From Elephas maximus indicus (Eukaryota > Chordata > Mammalia > Proboscidea > Elephantidae), in NCBI RefSeq assembly GCF_024166365.1, contig NC_064821.1, positions 54,091,093 through 54,155,092 on the forward strand: a stretch of DNA of 64,000 nt, in the 5' to 3' direction. Position 1 is the stretch's first letter; every line of letters begins with the position of its first letter. Made by a program: the position numbers and the translations under genes. Below the pieces are notes generated by a model. It was given only the letters and a program-made list of their open reading frames with translations. It was not told the DNA's origin and did no database searches. Below are positions 45,211 through 55,230 of the stretch, piece after piece.

Positions 45211-46199
45211 GGTCGAGCCTGACAGAACTGTGAGCTGTTCGGCTCTGATTTCCGCATCGTGCCTGTATTTCTTGCTTCTGGAGGTTCTCCGTAGGAATCT
45301 CCAACGCTGTCCAACTGAGATCATGTTAAATACAGGGTCTGCAGAGAAGGACCTCTTCTTTTCCCTCTCTGTGCATACCTAGTTCCTGTTAATGTCACGA
45401 GGAGTTATGTGCAAGTATCTAGAAGGCAGTGGATGCCATTTATTGTAATACACCCGTGCACAAAATATGGCACTTACAACTGAACTCGTACTTGAATTTT
45501 TCCTTCTCAGTAAGCCTTGTCCCTGTTGGTACATATCAAATACTTCCCAGCTCCATTTTTCATCCAGCCTGGCCAATAAAATATGAAAAATCACTGCAGA
45601 TTTTTTTCTCTTTTGTCTTAAAAATTTCCATTTCGTAACCACAAATGGAGACTCTGTCTTCAGAAATGGACTTTCTGTTAGCAGGAGGTTGGGTATTTAG
45701 GTGTTATTAAGCATATTATTGGGAGAAGCTAGCAGCACTGTAAATAAGGCACGTTATCGCTTTCTATTCCTGCTCACTCAGTAGCGTAATAATACGCCTG
45801 CCTGGCGGACTCCAGCTCTGGTCAGTTGCAGGGAGCACGCGCCTGTGTTTTTGGGCTTTGAGTCTGGACAGCTCGACTTCCTTCCCCCACCCATTCAGTT
45901 ACATCCTGTTTATGTAGACTGGACAGGCTGGCTTTGTTAGATGAGTTGGCTTTTAGAAGGGGTGGCAGGCAGGGCAGTCTGGAGCCTTCTGGCTATTTAA
46001 CGTGCTGGGCTTGAAGGGGCTTGCAAAGGTCAGAAATTGAAGACGAGGAAAGGAGTTTCCTAGGGCAGGAATGCACAGAAGGCTTCCCGACCACTTTTCT
46101 TCTCCTGTGGTCAGCTAACACTTCTTCCTCTGCAGAAGTCCACACAGGGGGATGGATGGATTTGAAAGTTTGTCTTCGCTTATGATGTACCCTTGAAAA
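45211..46199. other. Repeat-poor intron
   Basis: No named element is recognised over nearly 1 kb. A frame at 45379-45642 on the minus strand lacks family features. Part may be conserved noncoding DNA. Confidence 0.4.
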
Positions 46200-46420
46200 A
46201 ATGTTTAGGGGGCCAGTGGCTCAGAAATCGGGGCTGCAGAGACCTACAGTGTAGGTTAGAACTTGGCTTTGCCTTGTAATAAAAAAAAAAAAAAAATAGC
46301 CACGTGAATTTGGACAGGTCCCCAAACCTGCAAAGGTCAGTTTTCCCATCTGTAAAATGGTACAGGGATAAGAATGGTATCTACCCTGTAGTATTAAGGG
46401 GAGGGGGGTAGAGTGAATGC
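46200..46420 (+). repeat. MIR SINE, decayed
   Basis: gtcagttttcccatctgtaa and aagaatggtatctaccctgt. A 16-base A run near 46280 interrupts it. Confidence 0.6.
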
Positions 46421-46499
46421 CAAGTTCTTCATACTGGTATTTGCTAATTAATCAGTAAGTATCAATTTGTTTGTTTGGGTGGGGAATGTAATGCATAGT

Positions 46500-46680
46500 T
46501 GAGTACAAGGTTCTGAACCGTAGGATGGTATGGGTTCACATCTCCTTGCCGCCATGTGCTAGCATTGGGCCTTGGGCCAATTGCTTCACTGCTTTGAATC
46601 TGCTCCTTCTGCCTGTGAAACAAGGGTGGTGTTGGCGGTGGGGGATGAAATGTCAAGGTTGGGCACCCACGGAGCAGCCA
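46500..46680 (+). repeat. MIR-like SINE, decayed
   Basis: Order tgccgccatgtgctagcatt, ttgggccaattgcttcactg, cctgtgaaacaagg fits a decayed MIR. Confidence 0.5.
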
Positions 46681-46876
46681 CTAAGAGGGGGCTTGCTTCT
46701 GCCGCTGTTAATACCTCCTGGACTATTCCTATTACTATCCTCTGCTACTACTACTTAATGGCAATGCCTTTTCGGTCTCCCTGAACAATCCTGTCCCTCT
46801 GCCGTGTTCTTTAAGGGGATGGTAAGAGATGTCATTCCGCGTATACTTACGGGATTTGGATGCTTCCGGTATAGCT

Positions 46877-47222
46877 CTGTATGTGTTGTTGTTGTCAGCT
46901 GCCATAGACTCAGTCCCCAACTCATGGTGACCCCATGACCCACGGGACAAAATGCTGCCTGGTCCTGTGCCATCCCCATGATTGATTGTGGATTGGATCC
47001 AAAGGGTTTTCATTGGCTGAATTTTGGAAGTAGAATCACCAGGCCTTTCTTCCTAGTCTGTCTTAGGCTGGAAGCTCTGCTGAAATCTGTTCAGCATCAT
47101 AGCAACACACAAGCCTCCACTGGCCCTGCATGAGGTGCGTTGGCTGGGAATCAAACCTGGGTCTCCCACATGGAAGGCGAGAATTCTGTCATTGAACCAC
47201 TACTGCCCCCTGTATGTGTTGT
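46877..47222 (-). repeat. SINE class C with 13-bp target-site duplication
   Basis: Body 46890-47209 between perfect copies of ctgtatgtgttgt. The tRNA-Gly-like head (gggaatcaaacctgggtctc, ggcgagaattctgtcattga) is at the right. Confidence 0.95.
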
Positions 47223-47236
47223 AGCTGATGTGATAT

Positions 47237-47416
47237 AATTAGACCAGTGGTTCTTGACCAGGGCAATTTGGCAATGTCTGGAGATATTTTGGGATGTCAC
47301 AACTGTGGGCAGGTGCTACTACATGCAGGATTAGAGACCAGAGATACTGTTTCACACCCTGCAATGCACAGGACATAGTGTCAATAGTGCTGAGATTGAG
47401 AAACCCTGAATTAGAT
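47237..47416 (+). mobile_element. MER5A hAT MITE with 8-bp target-site duplication
   Basis: Body 47245-47408 opens cagtggttcttgacc and closes gagattgagaaaccctg. The 8-base flanks aattagac and aattagat match at seven of eight. It is opposite in direction to the other MER5A copies here. Confidence 0.87.
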
Positions 47417-47485
47417 GATGTTGCTGGTGACTTATGGGTTCTCCTCACCACACTGATTTATTTTATTCCACTGACAGTATCTGTG

Positions 47486-48226
47486 TAAAAACGGCATGGG
47501 GGGCAGCGTCAGACCTCCTCTAACCACAAGGGGGGAAGGAGAATCAAGACCAACAGCCCAAGGCTGATTCCTCTGAGGGAGAGGTCAGACATGCCTTCTC
47601 TCTCCACCATCTTTACCAATTCTGACACCAACCATCCCTCCCCCGCACTCTCTACTTCTCTGCTGGGTTCGATAATTCATTGCAATGGCCACACGGAACT
47701 CATAGACTATACTCACAATTATGGGGTTTATTAGGGAAGTAATAGGTTACAATTTAGGCTCAGGAACACTCAGGATACAGTTCTTCCATCAGAGCCTCTT
47801 CCCAGCCATGCTCACAGGCACACCTCTCCCTGGCCCTGGGCCTCTGCCTAAAGGCACACTAGCTTTCTTGCTCTGTGGGCTGGGAAGCCTACTATGCCAT
47901 CTCCTGCTACCGGATCTCTGCTGCTGTTTCTCACTGGCCTTAGGGTTACAGCTTACTTTCTGTCTCCTGGATTCAGGAGCATCTCAGCGCAAGGATCCCA
48001 AGTCCAAAGAACGTACTCTCTGCTCCTGGCTGTTCTTCATTGATGGTAACGGGATCTTCTCGCTGCTCTGGAATTGGCTGTCTTTTAAGGCAAAACTGAC
48101 CAATCACCTTGGTGGGCCACAATGATCTTATTTGCCCCATCCCACCCAATCACTTGGGTGGGAATTACAAGACTATGGCGAGAAAGGATATACAAAAGCT
48201 ATCCATCGCACCACAATCTGTTGACA
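47486..48226 (-). mobile_element. Solitary retroviral-type LTR, antisense, family unresolved
   Basis: On the minus strand the element would begin TGTCAACAGATTGTGGTG at 48226. Downstream it has an AATAAA signal (47730s, seen on + as tatggggtttattagggaag). That order of TG end, then polyadenylation signal, then about 250 bases of tail is LTR-like. I do not recognise the family, and no gag, pol or env adjoins it. Confidence 0.45.
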
Positions 48227-48580
48227 TTCAGGTCTGTTGGCATACGGAAAACCACGGTTGATGAGTAAAGTCGGAAGTACAAATATACCCCAGTCTACTC
48301 CTCCACCCTTCAAAAACAACTAAATAAAAATATTTCAGTTGCAAGAGGGAAGGTAACAAAGATGTCAACGGGGTATGGTTTCCAATCTGAATAGTGATGA
48401 CATATTGGCCATGTGACAATTGTTCATAAAAAACAGTTGTTTTTTTTAGACACATTCTTTTGAGTTTGAAGATGGCACAGCTAACTCAGATTACTGAATG
48501 TCACTTATGTCCGGAGAGCACAATGGTGTCACCTGCTCCTCTGAGGTCTCCATGATGTCGGCGAGCTGGGCTTATCAGGA
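48227..48580. other. Intron, nothing recognised
   Basis: No exon or named element is recognised. Confidence 0.4.
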
Positions 48581-48712
48581 CATTATTCACCCAGTATAAT
48601 TTTCTTCCTAAATCCTTTCTGGGGAAAGAGTTGAAGGGAGGGTGTTAATGGAGCCCTGGACTGGTGGCCAGAACACCTGGATTCTAGTCCTACATCTAAT
48701 AGTAACCTGACA
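48581..48712 (+). repeat. Duplicated segment, copy 1
   Basis: Matches 49998-50128 at roughly 80 percent by eye, including ggagccctggactggtg and cagaacacctggattct. Similarity stops at 48712, where copy 2 continues as MIR. Confidence 0.8.
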
Positions 48713-49091
48713 GGTGAGGGATAAGGGAGCCTTCCCATCTCCTCTTCTAAGACAAGTAGGAAAGGGCCACCCAGTACTCAGAGGGCCCCTTTTATCACTC
48801 ACTGTAAGCAGCATAAGAGGGCTGGACAGGGTTGCATTGAAAGAAGCCTGGGCAGGAAGCACTGAGAATTGATGCCTTTGGTTGTAAAAGGCAATGTGGC
48901 TTTGGGAGCTTCGTAGCCCAAGACAGTCGCTCCTCCACGAAAGTAGAACTATTTTCCTAGTAAAATAACATGTGTGACCCCCCATTTTCTAACCGAGAGG
49001 TTATGGGGCTTCTCTATTTAAGAAGAGGAAAGGGGGGACCTGGAAGGAATGTCCACCCCAGCTTTAAGTAGTTGAAAATTTAACATTTCTG
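48713..49091. other. Intron, nothing recognised
   Basis: No exon or named element is recognised. Confidence 0.4.
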
Positions 49092-49407
49092 TATTAATTT
49101 CCTCAGCCTGCTTTAATGAAGTACCACTCAAACTGGGTGGTTTAACACAACAGAAATTTATTGTTTCACAGTTCTGGAGACCAGAAGTTGGAAATCAAGG
49201 TGTGACCAGGGCCCCACTCTCTCTGAAAGCTCTAAGGAAGAGTCCTTTCTTGCCTCTTCCAGCTTCCAGTGGTCGCTAGCAATTTTTGGCATTCATTGGC
49301 TTGTAGCTGCATTATCCCAATCTCTGCCTCCATCCTTACGTGATCTTCTTCCCTGTGGTGTCCATTATAAGGGCACCAGTCATTCGATTTAGGGCCTCCC
49401 CTACTCC

Positions 49408-49572
49408 AGTAGTCCTGGTGGTACAGATTGGTTAAGAGATTGCTGCTAACTAGAAGATCAGCAGTTCAAATCCACCAGCCACTTCTGAGAAACACTATGG
49501 GTTAATTCCACTCTGTTCTATAGGGTCATTATGAGTCGGAATCAACTCGACAGCAACGGGTTTGGTTTTGGC
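49408..49572 (+). repeat. SINE class A
   Basis: Head cagtagtcctggtggtacag to tail caactcgacagcaacgggtt, inserted in the MLT2 LTR. Confidence 0.87.
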
Positions 49573-49611
49573 TTGAAATCTGGGCGCATATTCCTGCCAG
49601 ATTTCCCCTTT

Positions 49612-49702
49612 CTTTGGAAACCCCATAGGGCTGTTCTACTCTGACCTAGAGGGTCAGTGTGAGTTGGAATTGACTCAGCAGCAATGGCTTCGGTTTTTTG
49701 GG
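49612..49702 (+). repeat. SINE class A, 3' half
   Basis: Starts at ggaaaccccatagggctgtt without a head, ends gcaatggcttcggttttttg. Confidence 0.8.
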
Positions 49703-49714
49703 TTCTATTCTGGC

Positions 49715-49913
49715 CTGACCTCATCTTAAGCAACAACAACAAAAAAAAACCTTTTCCGTCAAGTCGATTCCAACTCATAGCAACCCTATAGGTCAGAGTA
49801 GAACTGCCCCATAGAGTTTCCAAGGAGTGCCTGGTGGATTTGAACTGCTGACCTTTTGGTTAGCAGCTGTAGCACTTAACCACTATGCCACCAGGGTTTC
49901 TGACCTCATCTTA
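49715..49913 (-). repeat. SINE class A with 14-bp target-site duplication
   Basis: Inverse copy, body 49729-49899, between perfect copies of ctgacctcatctta, which is itself MLT2 sequence. The A-rich start (49741-49749) is the T tail seen from the other strand. Confidence 0.95.
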
Positions 49914-49997
49914 CTTAACTAATTACATCTGCAAAGATCCTATTTCCAGGCAAGGTCATGTTCGGAAGTTCTGGGTGGACAAGAATTTGGGGCTAAC

Positions 49998-50128
49998 AGT
50001 ATTCAACCAGTACAATTTCCCACCTAAATCCCATTTGGGAAGAGAGTTTGAGGGAAGGTGCTAGTGGAGCCCTGGACTGGTGACCAGAACACCTGGATTC
50101 TGGTCCCATACCGAATGCTAACCTGACC
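49998..50128 (+). repeat. Duplicated segment, copy 2
   Basis: Counterpart of 48581-48712. Its left edge is the end of the MLT2 LTR and its right half is the start of a MIR, so this is probably the original site. Confidence 0.8.
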
Positions 50129-50245
50129 ATGACTTTGAGAATATCATCCCACCTCTCTGGGCCTCGGGTTTCTCATCTGTCAAATGAGGGGTGGGGCTAG
50201 ACTAGATGTACGTTACCATTCTGCTCTAAAATTCCTCATTATAGC
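50070..50245 (+). repeat. MIR SINE
   Basis: acctctctgggcctcgggtt, tctcatctgtcaaatgaggg, ggggctagactagatgtacg, ttctgctctaaaattcc. Confidence 0.75.
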
Positions 50246-50457
50246 TTTAAAATTAAGCTCTGTGGTCATGCTCTCAGATCCTGGTGAAGAATCACTTGGT
50301 TTGTCCATTGCCAAAGCGGAGACAGTGTTGTTTAGCACCAGCCCAAAGGAAAAATGAAATAAATCGAAGTTGACTCTATGACATTCTGGGAGCCATTGTA
50401 TTGGAGGCTACTTGTGTTTGGAATGGGTACTTCTGGTTCTTCTACGCTTCTTAGGAA

Positions 50458-50668
50458 ATCCCTGAAGGGTGCAAATGGTGAACATGCTGCTGCTAACCGA
50501 AAGGCTGGAGGTTCAAGTCTACCCTGAGGCACCTTGGAAGAAAGGCCTGGCTATCTACTTCTGAAAATCAGCCATTGAAAACCCTATGAGCACAGCTCCA
50601 CTGTGACACACATGTAGGGTCGCCATGAGTCAGAATCAACTCAAAGGCAACTGTTTTTTGTTTTTTAA
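50458..50668 (+). repeat. SINE class B
   Basis: Head aaatccctgaagggtgcaaa with ggaggttcaagtctaccc, middle gaagaaaggcctggctatct, tail cgccatgagtcagaatcaac. Confidence 0.88.
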
Positions 50669-50689
50669 TGTTCCTTAGTCCATTGTAAT

Positions 50690-50925
50690 AATAAAAAATA
50701 ACAGCAGCAGCTGACATTGAGCACTCATGCGGTATCAGGCGCTGGCTGTTCTGAACATACTTTAACTGTGTAAGATCATCTAATCTGCTCATCAGCCCCA
50801 TGAAATTAGGAACTATTTCCCCATTTTACAGATGAGGCAACTGAGGCATGAGAAGCCACTTCCCACAGTTGTGGCTTACAGCTCACAGGAAGGGAGAGCC
50901 TGATATCAGAGCCTGCTCTCTTCAC
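50690..50925 (-). repeat. MIR SINE
   Basis: Inverse MIR: cattgagcactcatgcggta, ccattttacagatgaggcaa, ctgaggcatgagaag. Confidence 0.78.
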
Positions 50926-51524
50926 CACAGAGAAGGGTGAGAGGCTCACACCAAGTTGCTAGGAAGTGAGCCTTTTCCCCAGCAAGCTCCAAGCCTGCCC
51001 CACCCATTTACTGCTAATCTTGAACAAGCAGAATCTAAACGGCTTTGTAATTTTATTTTCAGATGAAGCTAATTTGTGAGACACCACCCTCCTTAGGAGG
51101 GGAGAAATCAGACAGGAGGAAATAGTAAGAGGAAACAACAAGCTATAGCACCCTCCTGCCCCAGATGCAAGCTAATGTGCTTGAGGGGAAATCTCGCCTG
51201 AAGTTCAGACATTTCACAGGAAGACAGAACCTTGAGAGCTGTGATTCCAAAGGAGACCTCTGGGCGGTCTGGATAGCATTGCCAAGGAATCTGGGCTGAC
51301 CCTCCCAGGCCCCTTTCCCGACTTCCTCACTCCTTTGGTAGCAAGGTTGTATCTTCTCTCTTGATGTTGGGATTTCCACCTAGACCTTAGGTATGTAATG
51401 AGAGATTTAGTGAAAATGAAACCAGAATAACCTGGGGGAAAAGCTTGTTGGAAAGTGTAAGAGGTGATTTAGATTGGGATTGGCAGAGTCATGGTAGACA
51501 TTATTGTATTCAGAGGAATAATAA
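50926..51524. other. Intron, nothing recognised
   Basis: No exon or named element is recognised. Confidence 0.4.
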
Positions 51525-51750
51525 AATGAGCTTCCCCATTTCCTGAGCTCCTGTTACCCACCAGCCACTGAGCTAAGTTCTTTGCTTTGGTTAGCTCATT
51601 TCAGTGTCACAACGATCCTGACGGGCAGGTAGGATTAGGATCCCTACTTCACAGGGGAGGAAGGACATGTGACTTGCCCAAAGCCCTAACTAAAATGGGA
51701 AAGAGTGGAGACACAGGTAGCGTGACTCCATGCTTTCCATCACCTGCCCG
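51525..51750 (-). repeat. MIR SINE
   Basis: Inverse MIR: cagccactgagctaagttct, cttcacaggggaggaaggac, gtgacttgcccaaagcc. Confidence 0.68.
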
Positions 51751-51769
51751 TTCAGGTACCTCTTACAAC

Positions 51770-51905
51770 CTTGGTTCTCAGGGCTGGCTCTCCACAGAGT
51801 CATCTAGGGAGAGAGTTTTAAAACAAGATTATACCTCAGCTCCCCCTGCCAAAGGTTCTGGTTTAATTAGTAGTGGATGGGGCCTGGGCATGAGTTCTTT
51901 TTCCT
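51770..51905. mobile_element. hAT MITE fragment (MER20-like)
   Basis: ttggttctcagggctggctc, gagtcatctagggagagagt, aaggttctggtttaattagt and ggggcctgggcatgagttct follow the order of a MER20-type element. Similarity is from memory. Confidence 0.45.
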
Positions 51906-51969
51906 TTTTTCTAAGGGGAAATTATGGGAAGCCAGGGGTAAGAACCATTGTCATGTATGTGTGTGTGTA

Positions 51970-52067
51970 TGTGTGTTGCCTAAAATAGCAATATTTTTTA
52001 AAACCCAACCTGCTGCTTAACTAAGTTTAAAATCATCCCTTTATGTTTCAGGTAATAAAGCTTAAAA
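51970..52067 (+). repeat. Unassigned duplicated segment, copy 1
   Basis: Shares tattttttaaaacccaa, tgctgct and aactaagtttaaaa in order with 54164-54264, 2.2 kb downstream and in the same direction. I do not recognise the family. Confidence 0.75.
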
Positions 52068-52077
52068 TGACACATCC

Positions 52078-52177
52078 ACATATATACACATGCACACACA
52101 TACACCCACGTACATACACTCACGCATGCATACATGTACACACATATACATACATACATGGACAAATACCAAAAAAT
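52078..52177. repeat. (CA)n/(TACA)n microsatellite, left part
   Basis: Mixed CA and TACA repeats (acatatacatacatacatgg) up to the SINE. Confidence 0.85.
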
Positions 52178-52376
52178 CCAAACCCATTGCCACTGAGTTG
52201 ATTCCAACTCATGGCGACCCTGTAGGACTGAGTAGAACTACCTCAGAGGGTTTCCAAGGCTGTAAATCTTTACAGAAGCAGACTGCCACATCTTTCTCCT
52301 GTGGAGCGGCTGATTGGTTGGAACCACTGACCCTTCAGTTAGCAGCCAAGCCCTTAACCACTGTACCATCAGGGTC
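52178..52376 (-). repeat. SINE class A, long subtype, inside a microsatellite
   Basis: Inverse copy from ccaaacccattgccactgag to accatcagggtcc, with the long module ctgtaaatctttacagaagc. Both flanks are CA/TACA repeats, so it inserted into the tract. Confidence 0.88.
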
Positions 52377-52436
52377 CTTACATACACACATGGATGTACA
52401 CATATGCACAGACATACACACACACATATATTATCG
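52377..52436. repeat. (CA)n/(TACA)n microsatellite, right part
   Basis: Resumes at tacatacacacatggatg and ends cacacacatatattatc. Confidence 0.85.
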
Positions 52437-52774
52437 GGACCGTGTACAGACATGGCTGTCCTGATGAGACCTGGAAGGGGAAGACGATGCCCACAGTGGG
52501 AACCTTGTGTGTGTTCGCGGGAGGAGGAGGTGGCAGCAGGGAGCTGGCTTCTCTCCTGAAAGATGAACTGACCTTTCATCCTTCCACTCCTCCTCCATCC
52601 CCACCACCATCCATCCAGTACAGTCCACCAGCATCTGTCCCCTGGGTAAACGTTAACAGCAACCTCCCAACTCTCTCCCTGCCTTCTGCCCTTCCACCCT
52701 GCCACCCCCCACCCCAACCTAGCCCAGCTCATCCTCAACCGGCAGCCAGTCTTCTAAATGACAGATAGAAACTT
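52437..52774. other. Intron with sequence shared inversely with 59.3 kb
   Basis: 52437-52478 matches the complement of about 59303-59345. Beyond that it is C-rich (52580-52740) with no recognised element. Confidence 0.5.
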
Positions 52775-53010
52775 GTTACTCTTCAGCTTAAGACCCACCA
52801 GTGGACCCCTGATGTCTTCAAGATAAAGTCAGACATCCTTAAATGGGCTCCCAGGACCCTCCTTAGTTTACCTCCCCAGCATCATCTAAAGTTGCCCCCA
52901 CCAGGTGTCCTGGGCTTTTGCCATCCTGATTGTTGTTTCAGTCCCTGGAACTCGGCTCCAGTGTTCTCATCTTTAGGCTATCCTTGGTGGCTTTCTCCTC
53001 CTGGAAGGCT
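52775..53010 (+). repeat. L2 LINE fragment
   Basis: gacccaccagtggacccctg, caagataaagtcagacatcc, tttacctccccagcatcatc follow the L2 3' order. Confidence 0.7.
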
Positions 53011-53513
53011 GGACAAACACTACCCAAAAGCTAAGGACCCCAAAAGTGATGCACTGGACCATGGCTTCAGTCCCCCAGAGGGTCCAGCTGGTAGGAGCTG
53101 GCCTATTGGGCCTCCCTCTTAAACCCTGAGCAGGTCAAAGAAACTAGTAAATATTCCCACTGAGAGGCACCCAGCCACTTTCTAAGCTGGAAATGAAGTG
53201 GCCGGCTGTAAAATGTGACACATAATACAAACCAGCTTAATGGTCTTCCAAAACATTAAAAATTAATGTTGAACATCAACAGTTTTAGTGGTCAAATGTC
53301 CCCCATGGAGCTCAATGTCTGGAAATTGTCCCCATAGGGGACATTGGGGACCATGGTCACGGGCCTGTTTGGGAAGGTAAAAATGCCCTGTGAAATAGAG
53401 GCCCATTTAGGGGGTGAGCTGGGCTTAGGTGGCTCAGGTGAAAGGCTGGCTAGCTTCCTCCCTTTTTCAGTCCCCTGACTTGTTTCTCTCTAAACACCCC
53501 CCTGCCCACCCCC
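53011..53513. other. Intron, nothing firmly recognised
   Basis: About 53285-53350 has paired ggggacattgg and caaatgtccccca phrases suggesting a decayed DNA element, not assignable. Confidence 0.35.
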
Positions 53514-53716
53514 CAGAAAAAAACCCATTGCTATCAAGTTGATTCTGACTCACAGCAAACCATCCATGTGTGTCACAGTAGAACTAAGCTCTACAGGATT
53601 TTCTTGGCTGTAATCTTTATAAGAGCAGATTGCCAGGCCTTTCTTCTGCAGCATGGCTGGGCAGATTCAAATTGCCAGCCTTTCAGTTAGTAGCCAAGGG
53701 CAGGATGTTTGCACCA
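53514..53716 (-). repeat. SINE, class B-like with class A-long middle
   Basis: Inverse copy: tail cccattgctatcaagttgat, middle ttggctgtaatctttataag then gcagattgccaggcctttct, and a decayed head (atgtttgcacc). It mixes modules of two classes. Confidence 0.75.
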
Positions 53717-54163
53717 CTTTTCAACTGTTTGTAAATTTCAGAAGTTTTTTTGCAGCTTCCACTTGTTTGTTCTTTTTTTTGCTCTCCTCTGTAATTCTGT
53801 ATGCAAGACAGAGGGTAAGTCCCTGATGAACTGGAGTCGGCCAATCCATATGACCGCTGGACACTCAGACCCATCTCCTTTGATTTTTTTTTAAGCCATC
53901 CAGGGCATGGAGGTGAGGCTCACATTCTGTTGCTGTCTGTAAGGTTGCTGTCTCCATCGATCAGCCCTGAATCTTGCTGGGTCCCGGAATTTGTAATCCC
54001 TCACTCCCCACTTCCCCATGCCATGAGGGCAGAGAGAAGGTCATGTGCAGCAACGTCCAGCCAGCTGGTGACTTCTCCCCTAGGCAGAGGCGGAGAGGGG
54101 GGACCAGAGGCATAGCTGGGAATCTGGAAACTCACAAACGGCTGTTTGGGAAAAGCTCTCAGT
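53717..54163. other. Intron, nothing recognised
   Basis: Small T runs at 53773-53780 and 53886-53893; no exon or element. Confidence 0.4.
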
Positions 54164-54264
54164 TGTGTTGGGCCTGAAACAGCGATATTTTTTAAAACCC
54201 AATCTGCTGCTCAACTAAGTTTAAAAACACCCCTTTTATATTTTAGCTAGTAAAGCTCAAAATT
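54164..54264 (+). repeat. Unassigned duplicated segment, copy 2
   Basis: Counterpart of 51970-52067. Flanks outside the match differ. Confidence 0.75.
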
Positions 54265-54558
54265 ATTCATTATATTAAATGCTGCCTAATGAAATTATGG
54301 TCTAATGAGCTGCCCAATGTGTGTTTGCCATGTTTAAATTGTCTGGGACCCGCTGGGATACGCTCAGATACTGTTGATTCAGTTGCAGGTGGAATAGCCC
54401 TCCAGTCTGTTGCCTTGTGGAGAAACGGCAAGTTGGAATTGTCATCATTCCATTAAAGACCTCTGAAATTCCCATCCCATTTCCTGCTGGCACATATGCT
54501 GGCCAAGGGGTCCAGAGCAGCCTGTAGCACTAGGGCAGCAGAGATTCCAGTCCCTAAT
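54265..54558. other. Intron, nothing recognised
   Basis: AT-rich and repeat-free; no exon is seen. Confidence 0.35.
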
Positions 54559-54769
54559 AGGTCCCATGAAGAGTCCCTGGGCGGCACAAATGGTTGAGCA
54601 CCCAGGTACTAATCAAAAGGTTGGCCATTTGAATCTACCCAGAGGTGCCTTGGAAGAAAGTCTTGATGATCTCCTTCTGAAAGATCCCAGCCTTTGAAAA
54701 CCCAACGTGATGGAGTCCTACTCTGAAATCTATGGGATCACCATGAGTTTTTTTGGTTTAAATGGTCCC
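54559..54769 (+). repeat. SINE class B
   Basis: Body about 54569-54761: agtccctgggcggcacaaat, tgccttggaagaaagtcttg, then a shortened tail (atcaccatgagttttttt). The flanks share ggtcccat. Confidence 0.82.
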
Positions 54770-54979
54770 ATTAGCAGGGGGCAAGCATTGGAGAGCTTTG
54801 CTGTATTTGGTTTCCATGTTTTCTGTGTAAACTCCCTAGGTAATGAAGGACTTTCTCTCTTAGTCCTTTCCAGAAGTGTCCATGCAGTGCTTCGCAGCTT
54901 CTCTGCCAAGAACCTGAAGAGCTTCATCTTGGTAGGGATCCCACCCTTTAATTACAAAGCTCAGTCAGTGCAGAAAGTT

Positions 54980-55230
54980 TGTAACCTCTCTGCTCTGACC
55001 ACTCTTACTTGCAGTCAGCCTGCCCCTAGGCCTTTGCACACATGCCGTTTGCGCTGCCTGGATAACTCTTACTCTCTGTATCCTCGGCGCAACCCCTTTT
55101 ACCATATTAACGCCTATCCAGGTCTCACATTCAATGCCTATCTGTTTGAAAAGCCTTGCTAGACCCTCGGGCCCTTGCTCTGCGTCTCTGCGCTTCCTCC
55201 AGCACGTTTTTGTTCACCCCTTGGCTCCAC
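54980..55230 (+). repeat. L2 LINE fragment
   Basis: cctaggcctttgcacacatg, cgtttgcgctgcctggataa, aacccctttt, aaagccttgctagaccctcg follow the L2 3' order. Confidence 0.72.

Larger units (their letters stand above)
49092..50017 (-). mobile_element. MLT2-type ERVL LTR interrupted by three SINEs
   Basis: Phrases run in order across the interruptions: tctgtattaatttcctcagc, acacaacagaaatttattgt, tcacagttctggagaccaga, ccaatctctgcctccatcct, ttacttaactaattacatct, tgcaaagatcctatttccag, and cagtattcaaccagtaca at the end. The strand is tentative. Confidence 0.7.

Noticed and set aside
47486-48226. Coding interpretation of the open frame at 47721-48125
   Set aside because: The frame is antisense to an LTR-like element and its hydrophobic product has no recognisable family pattern.
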